From Imperialibacter sp040222385 (GTDB lineage Bacteria > Bacteroidota > Bacteroidia > Cytophagales > Cyclobacteriaceae): a stretch of DNA of 64,000 nt. This document shows positions 25,800 to 34,649 of the stretch, one piece after another (the first letter of the stretch is position 1; each line of letters opens with the position of its first letter). Made by a program: the position numbers and the translations under genes. The stretch is from contig NZ_JAVKDF010000027.1 in assembly GCF_040222385.1 (NCBI RefSeq), positions 186,001-250,000 of the forward strand. The letters are read 5' to 3'. Below the pieces are notes generated by a model. It was not told the origin of the DNA, searched no databases, and saw only the letters and a list, made by a program, of their open reading frames with translations.

Positions 25800-27347
25800 C
25801 TACTGATGCTGATCCTTCAGCAGATCAGTTACCTTTTTCACAGGGTTGAATGTTGAGACGGGTACTTCCACAAATACGGTATTCCAGTTGCTCATAGAGC
25901 CATTCCAAAGGCCGGGGAGCTCCTGCGCCTTCAGAGCCTTGCCATCTTTCGATTTCTCGGTGACAAAACCGGTTTTCGGGTCGGTGAATTTCATGAGGTC
26001 GAACTTCTTGCCCTTATAGTCTTTGGTACCACAAACCAGATCCACCGGATTAAAGTGTGTGCTCTCCTCGAATATTTTCTTTTGTCCAGCATCTTTCAAA
26101 TCGACCTGAGCACTTTCAACAATTTGCAACGAAACTGTGCCGTCAGGATTTTTGCACCAAAACGGCCCCCCTCCTGGCTCTCCCTCATTTTTCACCATGC
26201 CGCAAATGCGGATGGGTCGGTTGAATTTGCTTCTGAGATAAGCCGACCTTTCCACAGCGGATGCTGTTCTGGCCGTCGTGTGATTACTGGTGCAAAGCTC
26301 TTTTTCCAAAAAGTCGTACATGGCGTCAAGGTCGGCAGCACTTGCAGCACCAGCTTCAAGTTTTTCAAGGAACCCAAAAATCTTACTTTGGTGCTCCAAC
26401 AGCAGGCTTGCAATCACCTTCTTATAGACAAATGTGTCTTCCTTCAGTCGGTCGGGCACCACATTGTCTATGTTTTTAACAAAAATAACATCGGCATTAA
26501 GGTCGTTGAGGTTGGAAAGCAATGCCCCATGGCCGGCCGGCCTGAAAAGTAGCCCGCCGTCGTTTTCCCTGAAGGGTTGATTACTCATGTCCACGGCTAT
26601 GGTATCAGTAGATGCCTTCTGCTCTGAAAAGCTTACTTCGAATTTTACCCCGTACTGTTTTTCATAGCCATCCTGCACAGCATCCACATGCTCTTTGAAT
26701 TTGGTTCGGTGTTCTGGACTTACTGTAAAATGCAACTTTACGCTGCCGTCCGACGATTTAGCATAGTTGGCTCCTTCCACAAAGTGCTCCTCCGCAGGAG
26801 TTCTGGCAACATTGTTCTTTTTATGAAATTTCAAAAGCCCCTTTGGCAACTGCCCGTAACCGAGTCCCTTGTCGAGTAATAAGTACTCAAGAATTGAAAC
26901 GTATTTTCTTTTCAAGTGAGCTTCCTCCAGCGAAGTGCCTGACTTTGCATAAGCATCTTTCAAGTCATCGTAAAAAGCGAAATCCTCCAGCCGCTTGAAA
27001 AAATCAAACATGGAGCCACTTTTCTGATTGGCTGTGAGCTTTTGATAGTCAGCCTCCGAGCCGGTGTACTCCTCCATAAAGCTGAAGAGATCCTTAAACA
27101 TGCGGCTGGCCGCTCCGGAGGCTGGCACAAACTTCACGATGGCTTTTGAGGCAGTCGCACTCTCATAGGCTTTTAGGCGGCCTTCAATGTCTTTGTCCGA
27201 CATCTTACTAAGGCCGTCGCCGATGGTGGCAGCCTTTTCCAGCCTCAAAGGAGGGAAGTCGTCTTTGAAGTTTTGAATTTGAGCTTCCACTACGTCAGTT
27301 GAGGAGCCTCTCTTTTTTATAAAATCAATATCGCTGCTGGAAAACAT
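25800..27347 (-). CDS. DUF4301-family protein
   Basis: The 515-residue product matches DUF4301, a Bacteroidota family of unknown function with a nucleotidyltransferase-like look: KFVPASGAASRMFKDL near residues 75-90 resembles the nucleotide-binding loop of sugar-phosphate nucleotidyltransferases, and RPAGHGALLSNLNDL with FVKNIDNVVPDR resembles a later active-site part. The reaction is not known. The protein has no signal peptide and should be cytosolic. It stands alone, with 235 bases without a gene downstream and an inverted repeat 29 bases before the start. Confidence 0.88.
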   Translation of the reverse strand: MFSSSDIDFIKKRGSSTDVVEAQIQNFKDDFPPLRLEKAATIGDGLSKMSDKDIEGRLKAYESATASKAIVKFVPASGAASRMFKDLFSFMEEYTGSEADYQKLTANQKSGSMFDFFKRLEDFAFYDDLKDAYAKSGTSLEEAHLKRKYVSILEYLLLDKGLGYGQLPKGLLKFHKKNNVARTPAEEHFVEGANYAKSSDGSVKLHFTVSPEHRTKFKEHVDAVQDGYEKQYGVKFEVSFSEQKASTDTIAVDMSNQPFRENDGGLLFRPAGHGALLSNLNDLNADVIFVKNIDNVVPDRLKEDTFVYKKVIASLLLEHQSKIFGFLEKLEAGAASAADLDAMYDFLEKELCTSNHTTARTASAVERSAYLRSKFNRPIRICGMVKNEGEPGGGPFWCKNPDGTVSLQIVESAQVDLKDAGQKKIFEESTHFNPVDLVCGTKDYKGKKFDLMKFTDPKTGFVTEKSKDGKALKAQELPGLWNGSMSNWNTVFVEVPVSTFNPVKKVTDLLKDQHQ

Positions 27348-27375
27348 TTCGTATGTCGTTTAAGTCGGCAATTAG

Positions 27376-27396
27376 CTTCACCTAATTAAGGTGAAG
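27376..27396. repeat. Inverted repeat upstream of the DUF4301 gene
   Basis: Arms CTTCACCT (27376-27383) and AGGTGAAG (27389-27396) are perfect complements around AATTA, in the 199-base gap between the divergent DUF4301 and TerB-like genes. It could be an operator or an mRNA leader hairpin for DUF4301. No neighbouring regulator gene suggests which. Confidence 0.45.
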
Positions 27397-27546
27397 GGGT
27401 CGATAAATCCAAGGTTAAAATGGATAAGAATTCTTACTATAAGCTCCTTTGAGTTATTCGACGTAGGGTCTTACACTTTAAAAAATGTTAATTCGTAAAA
27501 ATCAAAAGTCTTCGTAATTTGTCTACCTAAAGCATATGTCTCCATC

Positions 27547-28002
27547 ATGAACGAATTTTTGACAATATCACCTACCTTCTACGGTATGAGTATCGTGCCG
27601 AAGAAATACTGGAAGGACTATGGCTTTGCGCTGCTCACTATTGCCGGAGCTGATGGGGATGTATCAGACCCCGAAATGGACTGGCTTACCGAAGACCTTG
27701 GGCAGTCTTTGAAAGTAGGTACCGACCTCATTGCTGCCTGGGAAGAGTTCGACTGGGAAAATGCTGACCTTGGCGAGATTTTCCAACGACTCAACCCTAA
27801 TCAAATAGCCAACTACAGCAAACTTATGCTCTACGACGCCATCAGGATGTCTTATGCTGATGGGGATTTTTCTGACAAAGAGCGAGAAAGTGTAGATGAG
27901 TGTGCCCGAATTCTAAAGGTAAATAAGGAGACAGTAATGGCTATGGAGGCCCTTGTTGAAATGGAACGGGCTGCCGACAAACTCCGACAAACAATTCTTT
28001 AA
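27547..28002 (+). CDS. TerB-like small acidic protein
   Basis: The 151-residue product is helical and acidic with no signal peptide. Two related segments, LTIAGADGDVSDPEMDWL near residues 31-48 and MSYADGDFSDKERESVDEC near 101-119, match the ADGxxxxxE pattern of TerB/DjlA-type helical domains, which often bind metal. The role is unknown. The start is the ATG at 27547, though the ATG 13 codons on (27586) is possible. The C2-like gene follows after 20 bases, and the two are probably one transcript. Confidence 0.65.
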   Translation: MNEFLTISPTFYGMSIVPKKYWKDYGFALLTIAGADGDVSDPEMDWLTEDLGQSLKVGTDLIAAWEEFDWENADLGEIFQRLNPNQIANYSKLMLYDAIRMSYADGDFSDKERESVDECARILKVNKETVMAMEALVEMERAADKLRQTIL

Positions 28003-28022
28003 CCTCAACATCCAGCTAACCT

Positions 28023-28376
28023 ATGGAAGCTCTATCTATCAGAATCATCAACATTCATTGCTACTTTTATGAAGAAAACGATGGTGACGAGGTATTTCTG
28101 GTCATCAACAAAAAGAAAGTATGGCCCGTGGATGAAAAGTGGTACCGCATGAAGGCCGAATCACTGGAAGTTGATCATGTAATCGACGGGTTCAAAGTGA
28201 ACGAAAAGGTTGATTTGGAGGTGTGGGACTACGATTACCTTAGCCCCAACGATTACATGGGAAAAATCAGCATGCTTATTGACAAGCCAGGCGGGCCCTA
28301 CACAACCGATATGCAGCTGGCCGACCCCAAGCAAATCGCCCGGTATTCTATCACCTGGGAAATCGTTAAGCCCTGA
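28023..28376 (+). CDS. Small C2-like domain protein
   Basis: The 117-residue product is a single beta-rich domain. The segment LEVWDYDYLSPNDYMGKISM resembles the membrane/calcium-binding loop region of C2 domains, where aspartates in D-x-D-x(n)-DD positions bind calcium, here partly conserved. No signal peptide is seen. Function is unknown; C2 assignment rests on this one pattern and overall length. It is paired with the TerB-like gene and ends two bases from the convergent MaoC gene. Confidence 0.5.
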   Translation: MEALSIRIINIHCYFYEENDGDEVFLVINKKKVWPVDEKWYRMKAESLEVDHVIDGFKVNEKVDLEVWDYDYLSPNDYMGKISMLIDKPGGPYTTDMQLADPKQIARYSITWEIVKP

Positions 28377-28378
28377 GC

Positions 28379-28783
28379 TTACGGAATTAATTCTTTGTGC
28401 ATCACTTTGGCCTCTCCTTCGATGACGGCCTTTCCCGTAGGGGCATGAATAAGCACCGTGGCAATGGTGGCTGAGTTTCTACCATCGAGGCTTACCACCT
28501 CCACTTTTGCCTGGTAGTCCTCACCTGGGTACACAGGCCTTTTGAATTGCAGTGTCTGCCCAAGGTAGATGGTGCCATCGCCAGGAAAAATGGTGCCCAA
28601 TATCCTGGAGAAAATGGCTGCACTGAAAATACCGTGGACGATGGGTTTCTTAAAAGAGGTGTTGGCAGCAAAAGCTGCATCGATGTGCACGGGGTTTTTG
28701 TCGCCACTTAGCTCGGCAAAGGCATTTACCTGCTCCTGGGTAAGTGAAAAGGGCATTTCGTAGGTATCTCCGACTTTTAGCAT
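28379..28783 (-). CDS. MaoC-family (R)-specific enoyl-CoA hydratase-like protein
   Basis: The product (134 residues from the ATG at 28781-28783) is a single hot-dog domain of the MaoC/PhaJ type. The catalytic Asp and His lie in SGDKNPVHID, and HGIFSAAIFSRILG is the family's second motif. Such enzymes hydrate trans-2-enoyl-CoA to (R)-3-hydroxyacyl-CoA. The upstream in-frame start at 28840 adds a cysteine-rich stretch foreign to the family. It is separate from the beta-oxidation operon at 51-54 kb. Confidence 0.9.
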   Translation of the reverse strand: MLKVGDTYEMPFSLTQEQVNAFAELSGDKNPVHIDAAFAANTSFKKPIVHGIFSAAIFSRILGTIFPGDGTIYLGQTLQFKRPVYPGEDYQAKVEVVSLDGRNSATIATVLIHAPTGKAVIEGEAKVMHKELIP

Positions 28784-28922
28784 GGTGATATTGTTTGGCT
28801 TAAATATAAGGGCTTTTTCGCAACTGCCTCCGCACAACAAGTTTTCACCACCAACGGATTATTCCTTGAATCAAAAACCATTTATGTTGTTCTTCCCGCA
28901 TTAACCCGAAAACCAATCAGTC

Positions 28923-31109
28923 ATGCAAAAAAGACTCAACTACCTGTTGCTGCTGGCCTCTGTCCTGCTCATCCATTGGGCAGAAGCGCAAAGCGGAAAA
29001 AAACCTATCGTCACTTCTGACCTCATGAAAATTGTGACCTCCTCACAATTAGAAGTGTCTCCCGACGCTAAAAAAGCGGTGATGGTGGTGACCAAAAGAG
29101 ATCAAAAAGGAGAAGACTACTTCTACAGCCACAACCTTTACGTGCTCGATCTTGAAAAAGGTGGAGAGCCCATTCAGCTTACGTTCGGAAAAAAGAGCGA
29201 CTCACAACCTACCTGGGCTCCAGATGGTGAAAAAATTGCCTTTGTTCGATCCGACGACGGAAAGTCGCAAATATGGATTCTGCCGTTAACCGGCGGCGAA
29301 GCTTATCCTCTGACTTCTGCCAAGCACGGTGCTTCTGGTCCTCGCTGGGCTCCCGACGGAAAATCTATTCTCTTTTCGTCGTCCATCCCCGACTGGGACA
29401 CCGAAGGCACTCCAACCTGGGCTTATGAAAGACCAGGAAGGGCATTCAAAGACGAACCCAACTGGAAGGCGCTAAAAGACGAAGAGAAAAAGGACATCAA
29501 GTCTACACCCGACGGCGACCTTGAAGAACTTCGGGCATGGCTGGCTAAAAACGCCGTCGACAAAAACCCACGGGTCTTCGTCAATCAGGATTTCCAAGCG
29601 GAACAGGGACTCAACCCAGAAATGAAGTACCGGCATTTGTTTATTCAATCGCTTGACACCGAAAAAGCCCGTCAACTCACCAAAGGTTTCCAGGATTTTG
29701 GTGGTGGCGACTGGTCACCCGATGGAAAAACCATTGTTTGCACTTCGGTGTCTTACAAAGTGGAGCCCGACAAACAAAGCTACTCTGACCTTTGGAAAAT
29801 CGACGCTGCTTCAGGTGCGGCTACCTCCTTCCTTCATATGGAGGGTTTTTCCTTAGGCAATCCACAATTCTCACCCGACGGAAAGTCGATACTGTTTTAC
29901 ATGCGAGATGATGTAAACAGGCATGCTACGCAAAATGACCTGGGGCTTGTCAAGACCGACGGCAGCGGTGCAAAAATGATTACAGCGGAGTTTGACAGAG
30001 ACGCTGGTGGGCCGGTCTTTTCTCCGGATAACAAAAAAATCTATTTTACTGCCTCGTCCGAAGGCGACATTCCTTTGTACAGCTACGACCTGAAGAAAGG
30101 CGAAATCGTTACCCTTTTGGAAGGAGACAAAGGCATCAATGACTTTGCGCTTGCAGGCAAAAAAATCATCATGACCATTACCGACTTCAATAACCCCCTG
30201 GAAGTATACAGCATGGACATGAAGAGCGGTGCTTTAACAGCGTTAACACATTTCAACTCGGATTGGCTGAAAGACAAAATCGTCACTCCCGTTTCCGAAT
30301 ACTGGGTCGCCCGACCCGACGGCGTAAAAGTACAGTATTGGGTGATGCAGCCCGTTGGTTTCAAACAAGGAACCAAATATCCGACGGTACTGGAAATCCA
30401 CGGTGGGCCTTCTGCTATGTGGGGGCCGTCGGGACTCAGTATGTGGCATGAATTTCAGCTGCTGGCCAGCTGGGGTTATGGTGTGGTTTTCAGTAACCCA
30501 CGGGGTAGTGGCGGCTACGGCGATGCGTTCAAAAAAGGTAATTATAGAGACTGGGGCCACGGGCCTGCCAACGACATTCTGGCAGCATTGGATGACGCTA
30601 CTTCCAAAAACAGCTGGATGGATACCGACCAGCTATTTGTAACAGGAGGCAGCTATGCTGGTTACATGGTGGCCTGGCTGGTAACGCAAGACAAACGTTT
30701 CAAAGCAGCGAATGCCCAAAGAGGTGTATACGATCTCACTACCTTTATGGGAGAAGGCAATGCCTGGCGGCTGGTACCAACACATTTCGGCTACCCATGG
30801 GAAGACGGCGTGCAGGAAATCCTTGATGCCAACTCACCTATTACCTTCATCGACCAAATTACGACCCCTCTGCTCATCATGCACTCTGACCAGGACCTGA
30901 GAACGGGTACTATCCAGTCGGAAATGATGTACAAAAGTCTCAAAGCACTAGACAGGTCTGTGGAATATGTGCGCTATCCGGGCGAAGGGCATGAGCTCAG
31001 CAGAAGCGGCAATCCGCTGCGGATGATGGATAGGCTCGGCCGGTTTATTGAATTTTTTGAAAGGTACGTGAAACATCCGGAAGCGCCTGCGGCTACTGTG
31101 GGGGAATAG
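28923..31109 (+). CDS. S9-family prolyl-oligopeptidase-type serine peptidase, exported
   Basis: The 728-residue product has a signal peptide (LNYLLLLASVLLIHWAEAQ), an N-terminal seven-bladed-type propeller with repeated PDGK/WSPDG motifs (TWAPDGEKIAF, RWAPDGKSILF, DWSPDGKTIVC, QFSPDGKSILF), and a C-terminal alpha/beta-hydrolase domain. The likely triad is S577 in GGSYAGYM, D656 or D658 in HSDQDLRTG, and H690 in GEGHEL. S9 enzymes cleave short peptides, releasing dipeptides or acyl-amino acids. It is divergent from the MaoC gene. Confidence 0.93.
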   Translation: MQKRLNYLLLLASVLLIHWAEAQSGKKPIVTSDLMKIVTSSQLEVSPDAKKAVMVVTKRDQKGEDYFYSHNLYVLDLEKGGEPIQLTFGKKSDSQPTWAPDGEKIAFVRSDDGKSQIWILPLTGGEAYPLTSAKHGASGPRWAPDGKSILFSSSIPDWDTEGTPTWAYERPGRAFKDEPNWKALKDEEKKDIKSTPDGDLEELRAWLAKNAVDKNPRVFVNQDFQAEQGLNPEMKYRHLFIQSLDTEKARQLTKGFQDFGGGDWSPDGKTIVCTSVSYKVEPDKQSYSDLWKIDAASGAATSFLHMEGFSLGNPQFSPDGKSILFYMRDDVNRHATQNDLGLVKTDGSGAKMITAEFDRDAGGPVFSPDNKKIYFTASSEGDIPLYSYDLKKGEIVTLLEGDKGINDFALAGKKIIMTITDFNNPLEVYSMDMKSGALTALTHFNSDWLKDKIVTPVSEYWVARPDGVKVQYWVMQPVGFKQGTKYPTVLEIHGGPSAMWGPSGLSMWHEFQLLASWGYGVVFSNPRGSGGYGDAFKKGNYRDWGHGPANDILAALDDATSKNSWMDTDQLFVTGGSYAGYMVAWLVTQDKRFKAANAQRGVYDLTTFMGEGNAWRLVPTHFGYPWEDGVQEILDANSPITFIDQITTPLLIMHSDQDLRTGTIQSEMMYKSLKALDRSVEYVRYPGEGHELSRSGNPLRMMDRLGRFIEFFERYVKHPEAPAATVGE

Positions 31110-31222
31110 CTTATAGGGCATCCAGGAGCTATTGTCAGATAAGTTTGACCAGTATGGTGTACTGATGGCAGGGCTCCTTGTGGGTTTTCATACTATCAAT
31201 TGAAAATGTTCCAAAAAATGAT

Positions 31223-31252
31223 TAAGATTGTTTTGACAAAAAATGTCAAAAC
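31223..31252 (+). promoter_or_regulatory. Operator-like inverted repeat and possible -7 element before the XRE-MntA gene
   Basis: Arms GTTTTGACA (31230-31238) and TGTCAAAAC (31244-31252) are perfect complements around five A. TAAGATTG at 31223-31230, one mismatch from TAnnTTTG, overlaps the left end. The repeat ends nine bases before the GTG start. Given the XRE domain in the gene product, self-repression at this site is a reasonable inference. Confidence 0.55.
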
Positions 31253-31261
31253 GATATCACC

Positions 31262-31858
31262 GTGAACAGTTTTGGTTCCATTATTAAAAAGAGTCGGGAA
31301 GAGGCTAATATCCCGCTGCGTAAGGTGGCGGCCTTCCTCGACATTGATCAGGCCGTTCTCAGTAAAATAGAGCGGGGCCAACGGAAGCCCAAACGGGAAT
31401 TGGTGGAAAAGCTGGCCGAGTTTTTTAACACAAACAAGGAGAAGCTGCTCATTGCCTGGCTGTCAGATAAAGTGCTTTACGAGGTGCAAGATGATGACCT
31501 GGCACTTAAGGCGCTACAGGCAGCAGAAGACCAGGTGCTTTATCGAGCAGCAGAAAAATCCGAACGAAGCCAAACCATCAGTAAGCTAAAATCGGGCATG
31601 AGGGCCTTTTCACAAATAGACAGGGCCTGGATATTTGGTTCATTTGCCAGAGCGGATGATGGTCCAAAAAGCGACATCGATGTGTTGATTGATGTACCAC
31701 AAGAAATAAAATTCACACTGTTTGATATCGCTGAGATTCGGGAACAGCTGGAAAAGGCGGTGGGAAAAAAAGTGGACGTGGTAATGCTCAACGGTATAAG
31801 ACCTGCCTTGAAAAAAAGTATAGAGAATGAAATGCAGTTGATTTATGAAGCCGGGTAA
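31262..31858 (+). CDS. MntA-type nucleotidyltransferase antitoxin with N-terminal XRE domain
   Basis: The 198-residue product joins an XRE helix-turn-helix (about 5-62; PLRKVAAFLDIDQAVLSKIERGQ) to a minimal nucleotidyltransferase domain with GS at 126-127 and DID at 138-140, the exact GS-x10-DxD motif. In HepT/MntA modules this enzyme adds AMP units to a tyrosine of the HepT toxin and thereby blocks its RNase activity. The added DNA-binding domain makes it a combined antitoxin and repressor. The start is GTG at 31262. The downstream hepT overlaps by 14 bases. Confidence 0.9.
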   Translation: MNSFGSIIKKSREEANIPLRKVAAFLDIDQAVLSKIERGQRKPKRELVEKLAEFFNTNKEKLLIAWLSDKVLYEVQDDDLALKALQAAEDQVLYRAAEKSERSQTISKLKSGMRAFSQIDRAWIFGSFARADDGPKSDIDVLIDVPQEIKFTLFDIAEIREQLEKAVGKKVDVVMLNGIRPALKKSIENEMQLIYEAG

Positions 31859-32192
31859 ACCAACTAGCAAAGAGCGACTGGAGCATGTGATCCAAGCCAT
31901 AGACAGCATTCAACTGTACTGTCAAAAGCATTCTGTCGACAGCTTTTTGGCCGACGCAAAGACAATCGATGCTTGCCTTTATCAGTACACAATCATAGGT
32001 GAGGCAACGGCAAGTATTGATTCAAGTGTTTTAGAAAAATATGATTACCCGTGGTACAAGGTAAAGTCGTTCAGAAACTTTATACTTCACGAATACCACG
32101 CTGTGGAAATGAGGGTGATCTGGGATACCACCACGGAGATATTGCCCGGCTTGAAAGAAATGATGGAAGAAATACTTACTAAGGAGTTTTAA
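31845..32192 (+). CDS. HepT-type HEPN RNase toxin
   Basis: The 115-residue product is an all-helical HEPN (DUF86) protein with the motif RNFILHEY, matching R-x4-H-x-Y with R77, H82 and Y84. Arg and His make the RNase site in HEPN dimers, and the tyrosine is the residue AMPylated by MntA in studied pairs. It likely cleaves RNA when the partner is lost, for instance after phage takeover or plasmid loss. Translation is coupled to the antitoxin gene by a 14-base overlap. Confidence 0.9.
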   Translation: MKPGKPTSKERLEHVIQAIDSIQLYCQKHSVDSFLADAKTIDACLYQYTIIGEATASIDSSVLEKYDYPWYKVKSFRNFILHEYHAVEMRVIWDTTTEILPGLKEMMEEILTKEF

Positions 32193-32327
32193 TAACCTCA
32201 TCGCCCAAGCTAACCGTCTACAAACACTGGCATCCTTCCTGCGACCATCTTAGTTTATTCTTATACATTACATTGTTATCCTTGCCAAACCTTACTAAAT
32301 TTTGATTTTACATAACCCTACTTGAAC

Positions 32328-34646
32328 ATGTATACCAGGCTCATCACCGGGCTTCTGTCCATTGCCTTTGCGGGATTAATTATTTCCATGCCTGGATGCA
32401 GCGACTCGACATCTTCAGGAGGCCTGCCCGAAACCGTCAGCTACAATTTTCATATACGGCCGTTGATGAGCGATAGGTGCTTCGCCTGCCACGGCCCCGA
32501 CAAAAACAAAGTGAAAGCAGGCCTGAGGCTCGATATTCCGGAACTTGCCTTTGCTGAGCTGAAAGAGAGCAAAGGAAAATTTGCCATCGTGCCGGGGAAA
32601 CCTGAAGAATCTGAATTGGTAAAACGTATTTCATCGGCCGACCCTGCTTACCAAATGCCATCGCCGGAGTCACATCTCCCCCTGCTAACAGAGAACGAAA
32701 TTGAGCTGGTGAAGAAATGGATCAAGCAGGGTGCCAAGTTTGAGAAGCTCTGGTCGTTTATCCCCCCAAAAAAAGCGCCTCTTCCCAAAGTGAAAAACGA
32801 TGAGTGGCCAAAGAACGACCTTGACTTTTTCGTCGTCAAAAAAATGGAAGAGAAGGGTTTGAAACCCAACGAAGGAGCCGACAAAGAACGACTGCTGAAA
32901 AGAGTTGCTTTGGATCTCACAGGCCTGCCTCCTTCGCTTGATCTCATGGATCGCTTTATGGCCGACGAAAGTGAAAATGCCTATGAAAAAGTGGTAGAAG
33001 AGCTCATCAACACGCCCGCTTACGGCGAAAGAATGGCCGTACACTGGCTGGACGTTGGGCGCTACTCCGACTCCTATGGTTATCAAGACGACAATATCCG
33101 AACGCAATGGCCCTGGCGAGATTGGGTGATTCATGCTTTTAACAACAATCTTCCCTACGACAAATTCCTCACCTGGCAGTTGGCTGGCGACATGCTTCCC
33201 GACGCTGACAAGGAGAAAATTCTTGCCACCGGCTTTCTAAGAAACCACAAATACACGGAAGAGGGTGGTGTAATCGATGAAGAGTACCGGGTTGAATACA
33301 TTCTTGACAAAACAAAGACTTTCAGCAAAGGCATACTTGGCCTCACCGTGGAATGCGCCCAGTGTCATGACCACAAATACGACCCCATTTCGCAGAAGGA
33401 CTATTTTAGAATGTTTGCCTTCTTCAACAATACACCTGAAGTCGGGTACGAGGGCGACATATCCGTTTCGAAACCAGCCAAAGCTCCAAGGCTTGAAATA
33501 ACAACAGCCGACCTCGATGGAGTGCTTTCATTTATCAGACAACTGGAAAAGGACACCATGATGGTGTCGGTGATGGACGAGCTTGACACCCTGCGCAAAA
33601 CCTACGTGCTCAACCGGGGGCAGTACGATTCACCTACCGATGAGGTGAAGGCGCAGCCATTGTCGGAAGTCATGGGTTTTGACACTACCGCCTACCCAAG
33701 AAACCGCCTTGGTCTGGCCAAGTGGACGGTTGATAAAAGCAATCCTTTGACCGCCAGGGTATTTGTGAACCAGGTTTGGCAAATGATCTTCGGCCAGGGG
33801 ATTGTGAAAACCGCCGGCGACTTTGGTATGCAGGGTGATTTACCGTCACACCCAGAACTGCTTGACTGGCTGGCGGTCGACTTCATGGAAAACAACTGGG
33901 ACATTAAGTACCTTGTCAAACAAATTGTGACGTCCGCTACCTATATGCAATCGAGCGGTGTATCGAAAGAAAAGCTGGCCATCGATCCCGACAATATCTA
34001 CCTCAGCCACGGGCCTCGCTTCCGGTTGCCCGCTGAGTTTGTAAAAGACCTGATCCTGGCTAGCAGTGGGCTTTTAGTGAATAAAATAGGTGGCCCAAGT
34101 GTAAAGGCCTACCAGCCCGACGGCCTTTGGGAAGCTGCTACTTCCGGCAGGGGTGTGCTGGCTACTTACCAGCAAGACCACGGTGAGGACTTGTATCGCC
34201 GGGGTATGTACACATTTATCAAACTTACACTGCCTCCTCCCGCATTGATGATATTCGACGGTAGCAACAGAGACCAGTGCGAGGTGAAAAGGCCTCAAAC
34301 CAACACACCTTTGCAGGCACTGGTGATGATGAATGACCCCACAATGCTGGAGGCATCTAGGGTATTGGCCGAAAAGCTGGTCGAAGAGCAGTCGGGTAGC
34401 GAAGATAAAATCACAAAAGCTTTTAGGCTGATTGTGTGCCGGGTGCCGAAGGAGTCTGAGAAGGATTTGTTGAATAGTTATTTTTCAGAACAACTTGGCA
34501 TTTACAAAAGCCAGGCGATCGACCCTTCGGAGGTGCTGGATGTGGGTGAATACCCTCATTTGGAAGTGGAGAAAAGTGAGGCAGCTGCATTGGCCAACGT
34601 GATTCAACTGATTTACAACATGGAGGAATCCATTACAAAGACATAA
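32328..34646 (+). CDS. Planctomycete-type cytochrome lipoprotein (PSCyt1-DUF1549-DUF1553)
   Basis: The product (772 residues from the ATG at 32328; an upstream TTG is less likely) has a lipoprotein signal ending SMPGC (C24) and a c-type haem motif CFACHG at 51-56 in a PSCyt1 domain. DUF1549 follows with ALDLTGLPPS, WLDVGRYSDSYGYQ and the second haem-like motif CAQCHDHKYDPIS. The end is a DUF1553 domain with NRLGLAKW, NQVWQMIFGQGIV and NTPLQALVMMNDP. This type is abundant in Planctomycetes and also found in Bacteroidota; it is thought to act in periplasmic oxidation of unknown substrates with its DUF1501 partner, encoded four bases downstream. Confidence 0.92.
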   Translation: MYTRLITGLLSIAFAGLIISMPGCSDSTSSGGLPETVSYNFHIRPLMSDRCFACHGPDKNKVKAGLRLDIPELAFAELKESKGKFAIVPGKPEESELVKRISSADPAYQMPSPESHLPLLTENEIELVKKWIKQGAKFEKLWSFIPPKKAPLPKVKNDEWPKNDLDFFVVKKMEEKGLKPNEGADKERLLKRVALDLTGLPPSLDLMDRFMADESENAYEKVVEELINTPAYGERMAVHWLDVGRYSDSYGYQDDNIRTQWPWRDWVIHAFNNNLPYDKFLTWQLAGDMLPDADKEKILATGFLRNHKYTEEGGVIDEEYRVEYILDKTKTFSKGILGLTVECAQCHDHKYDPISQKDYFRMFAFFNNTPEVGYEGDISVSKPAKAPRLEITTADLDGVLSFIRQLEKDTMMVSVMDELDTLRKTYVLNRGQYDSPTDEVKAQPLSEVMGFDTTAYPRNRLGLAKWTVDKSNPLTARVFVNQVWQMIFGQGIVKTAGDFGMQGDLPSHPELLDWLAVDFMENNWDIKYLVKQIVTSATYMQSSGVSKEKLAIDPDNIYLSHGPRFRLPAEFVKDLILASSGLLVNKIGGPSVKAYQPDGLWEAATSGRGVLATYQQDHGEDLYRRGMYTFIKLTLPPPALMIFDGSNRDQCEVKRPQTNTPLQALVMMNDPTMLEASRVLAEKLVEEQSGSEDKITKAFRLIVCRVPKESEKDLLNSYFSEQLGIYKSQAIDPSEVLDVGEYPHLEVEKSEAAALANVIQLIYNMEESITKT

Positions 34647-34649
34647 GCC

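Noticed and set aside
31196..31381. A 61-codon minus-strand open frame across the XRE-MntA promoter
   Set aside because: It overlaps the operator and the HTH coding region on the other strand, with no supporting features.
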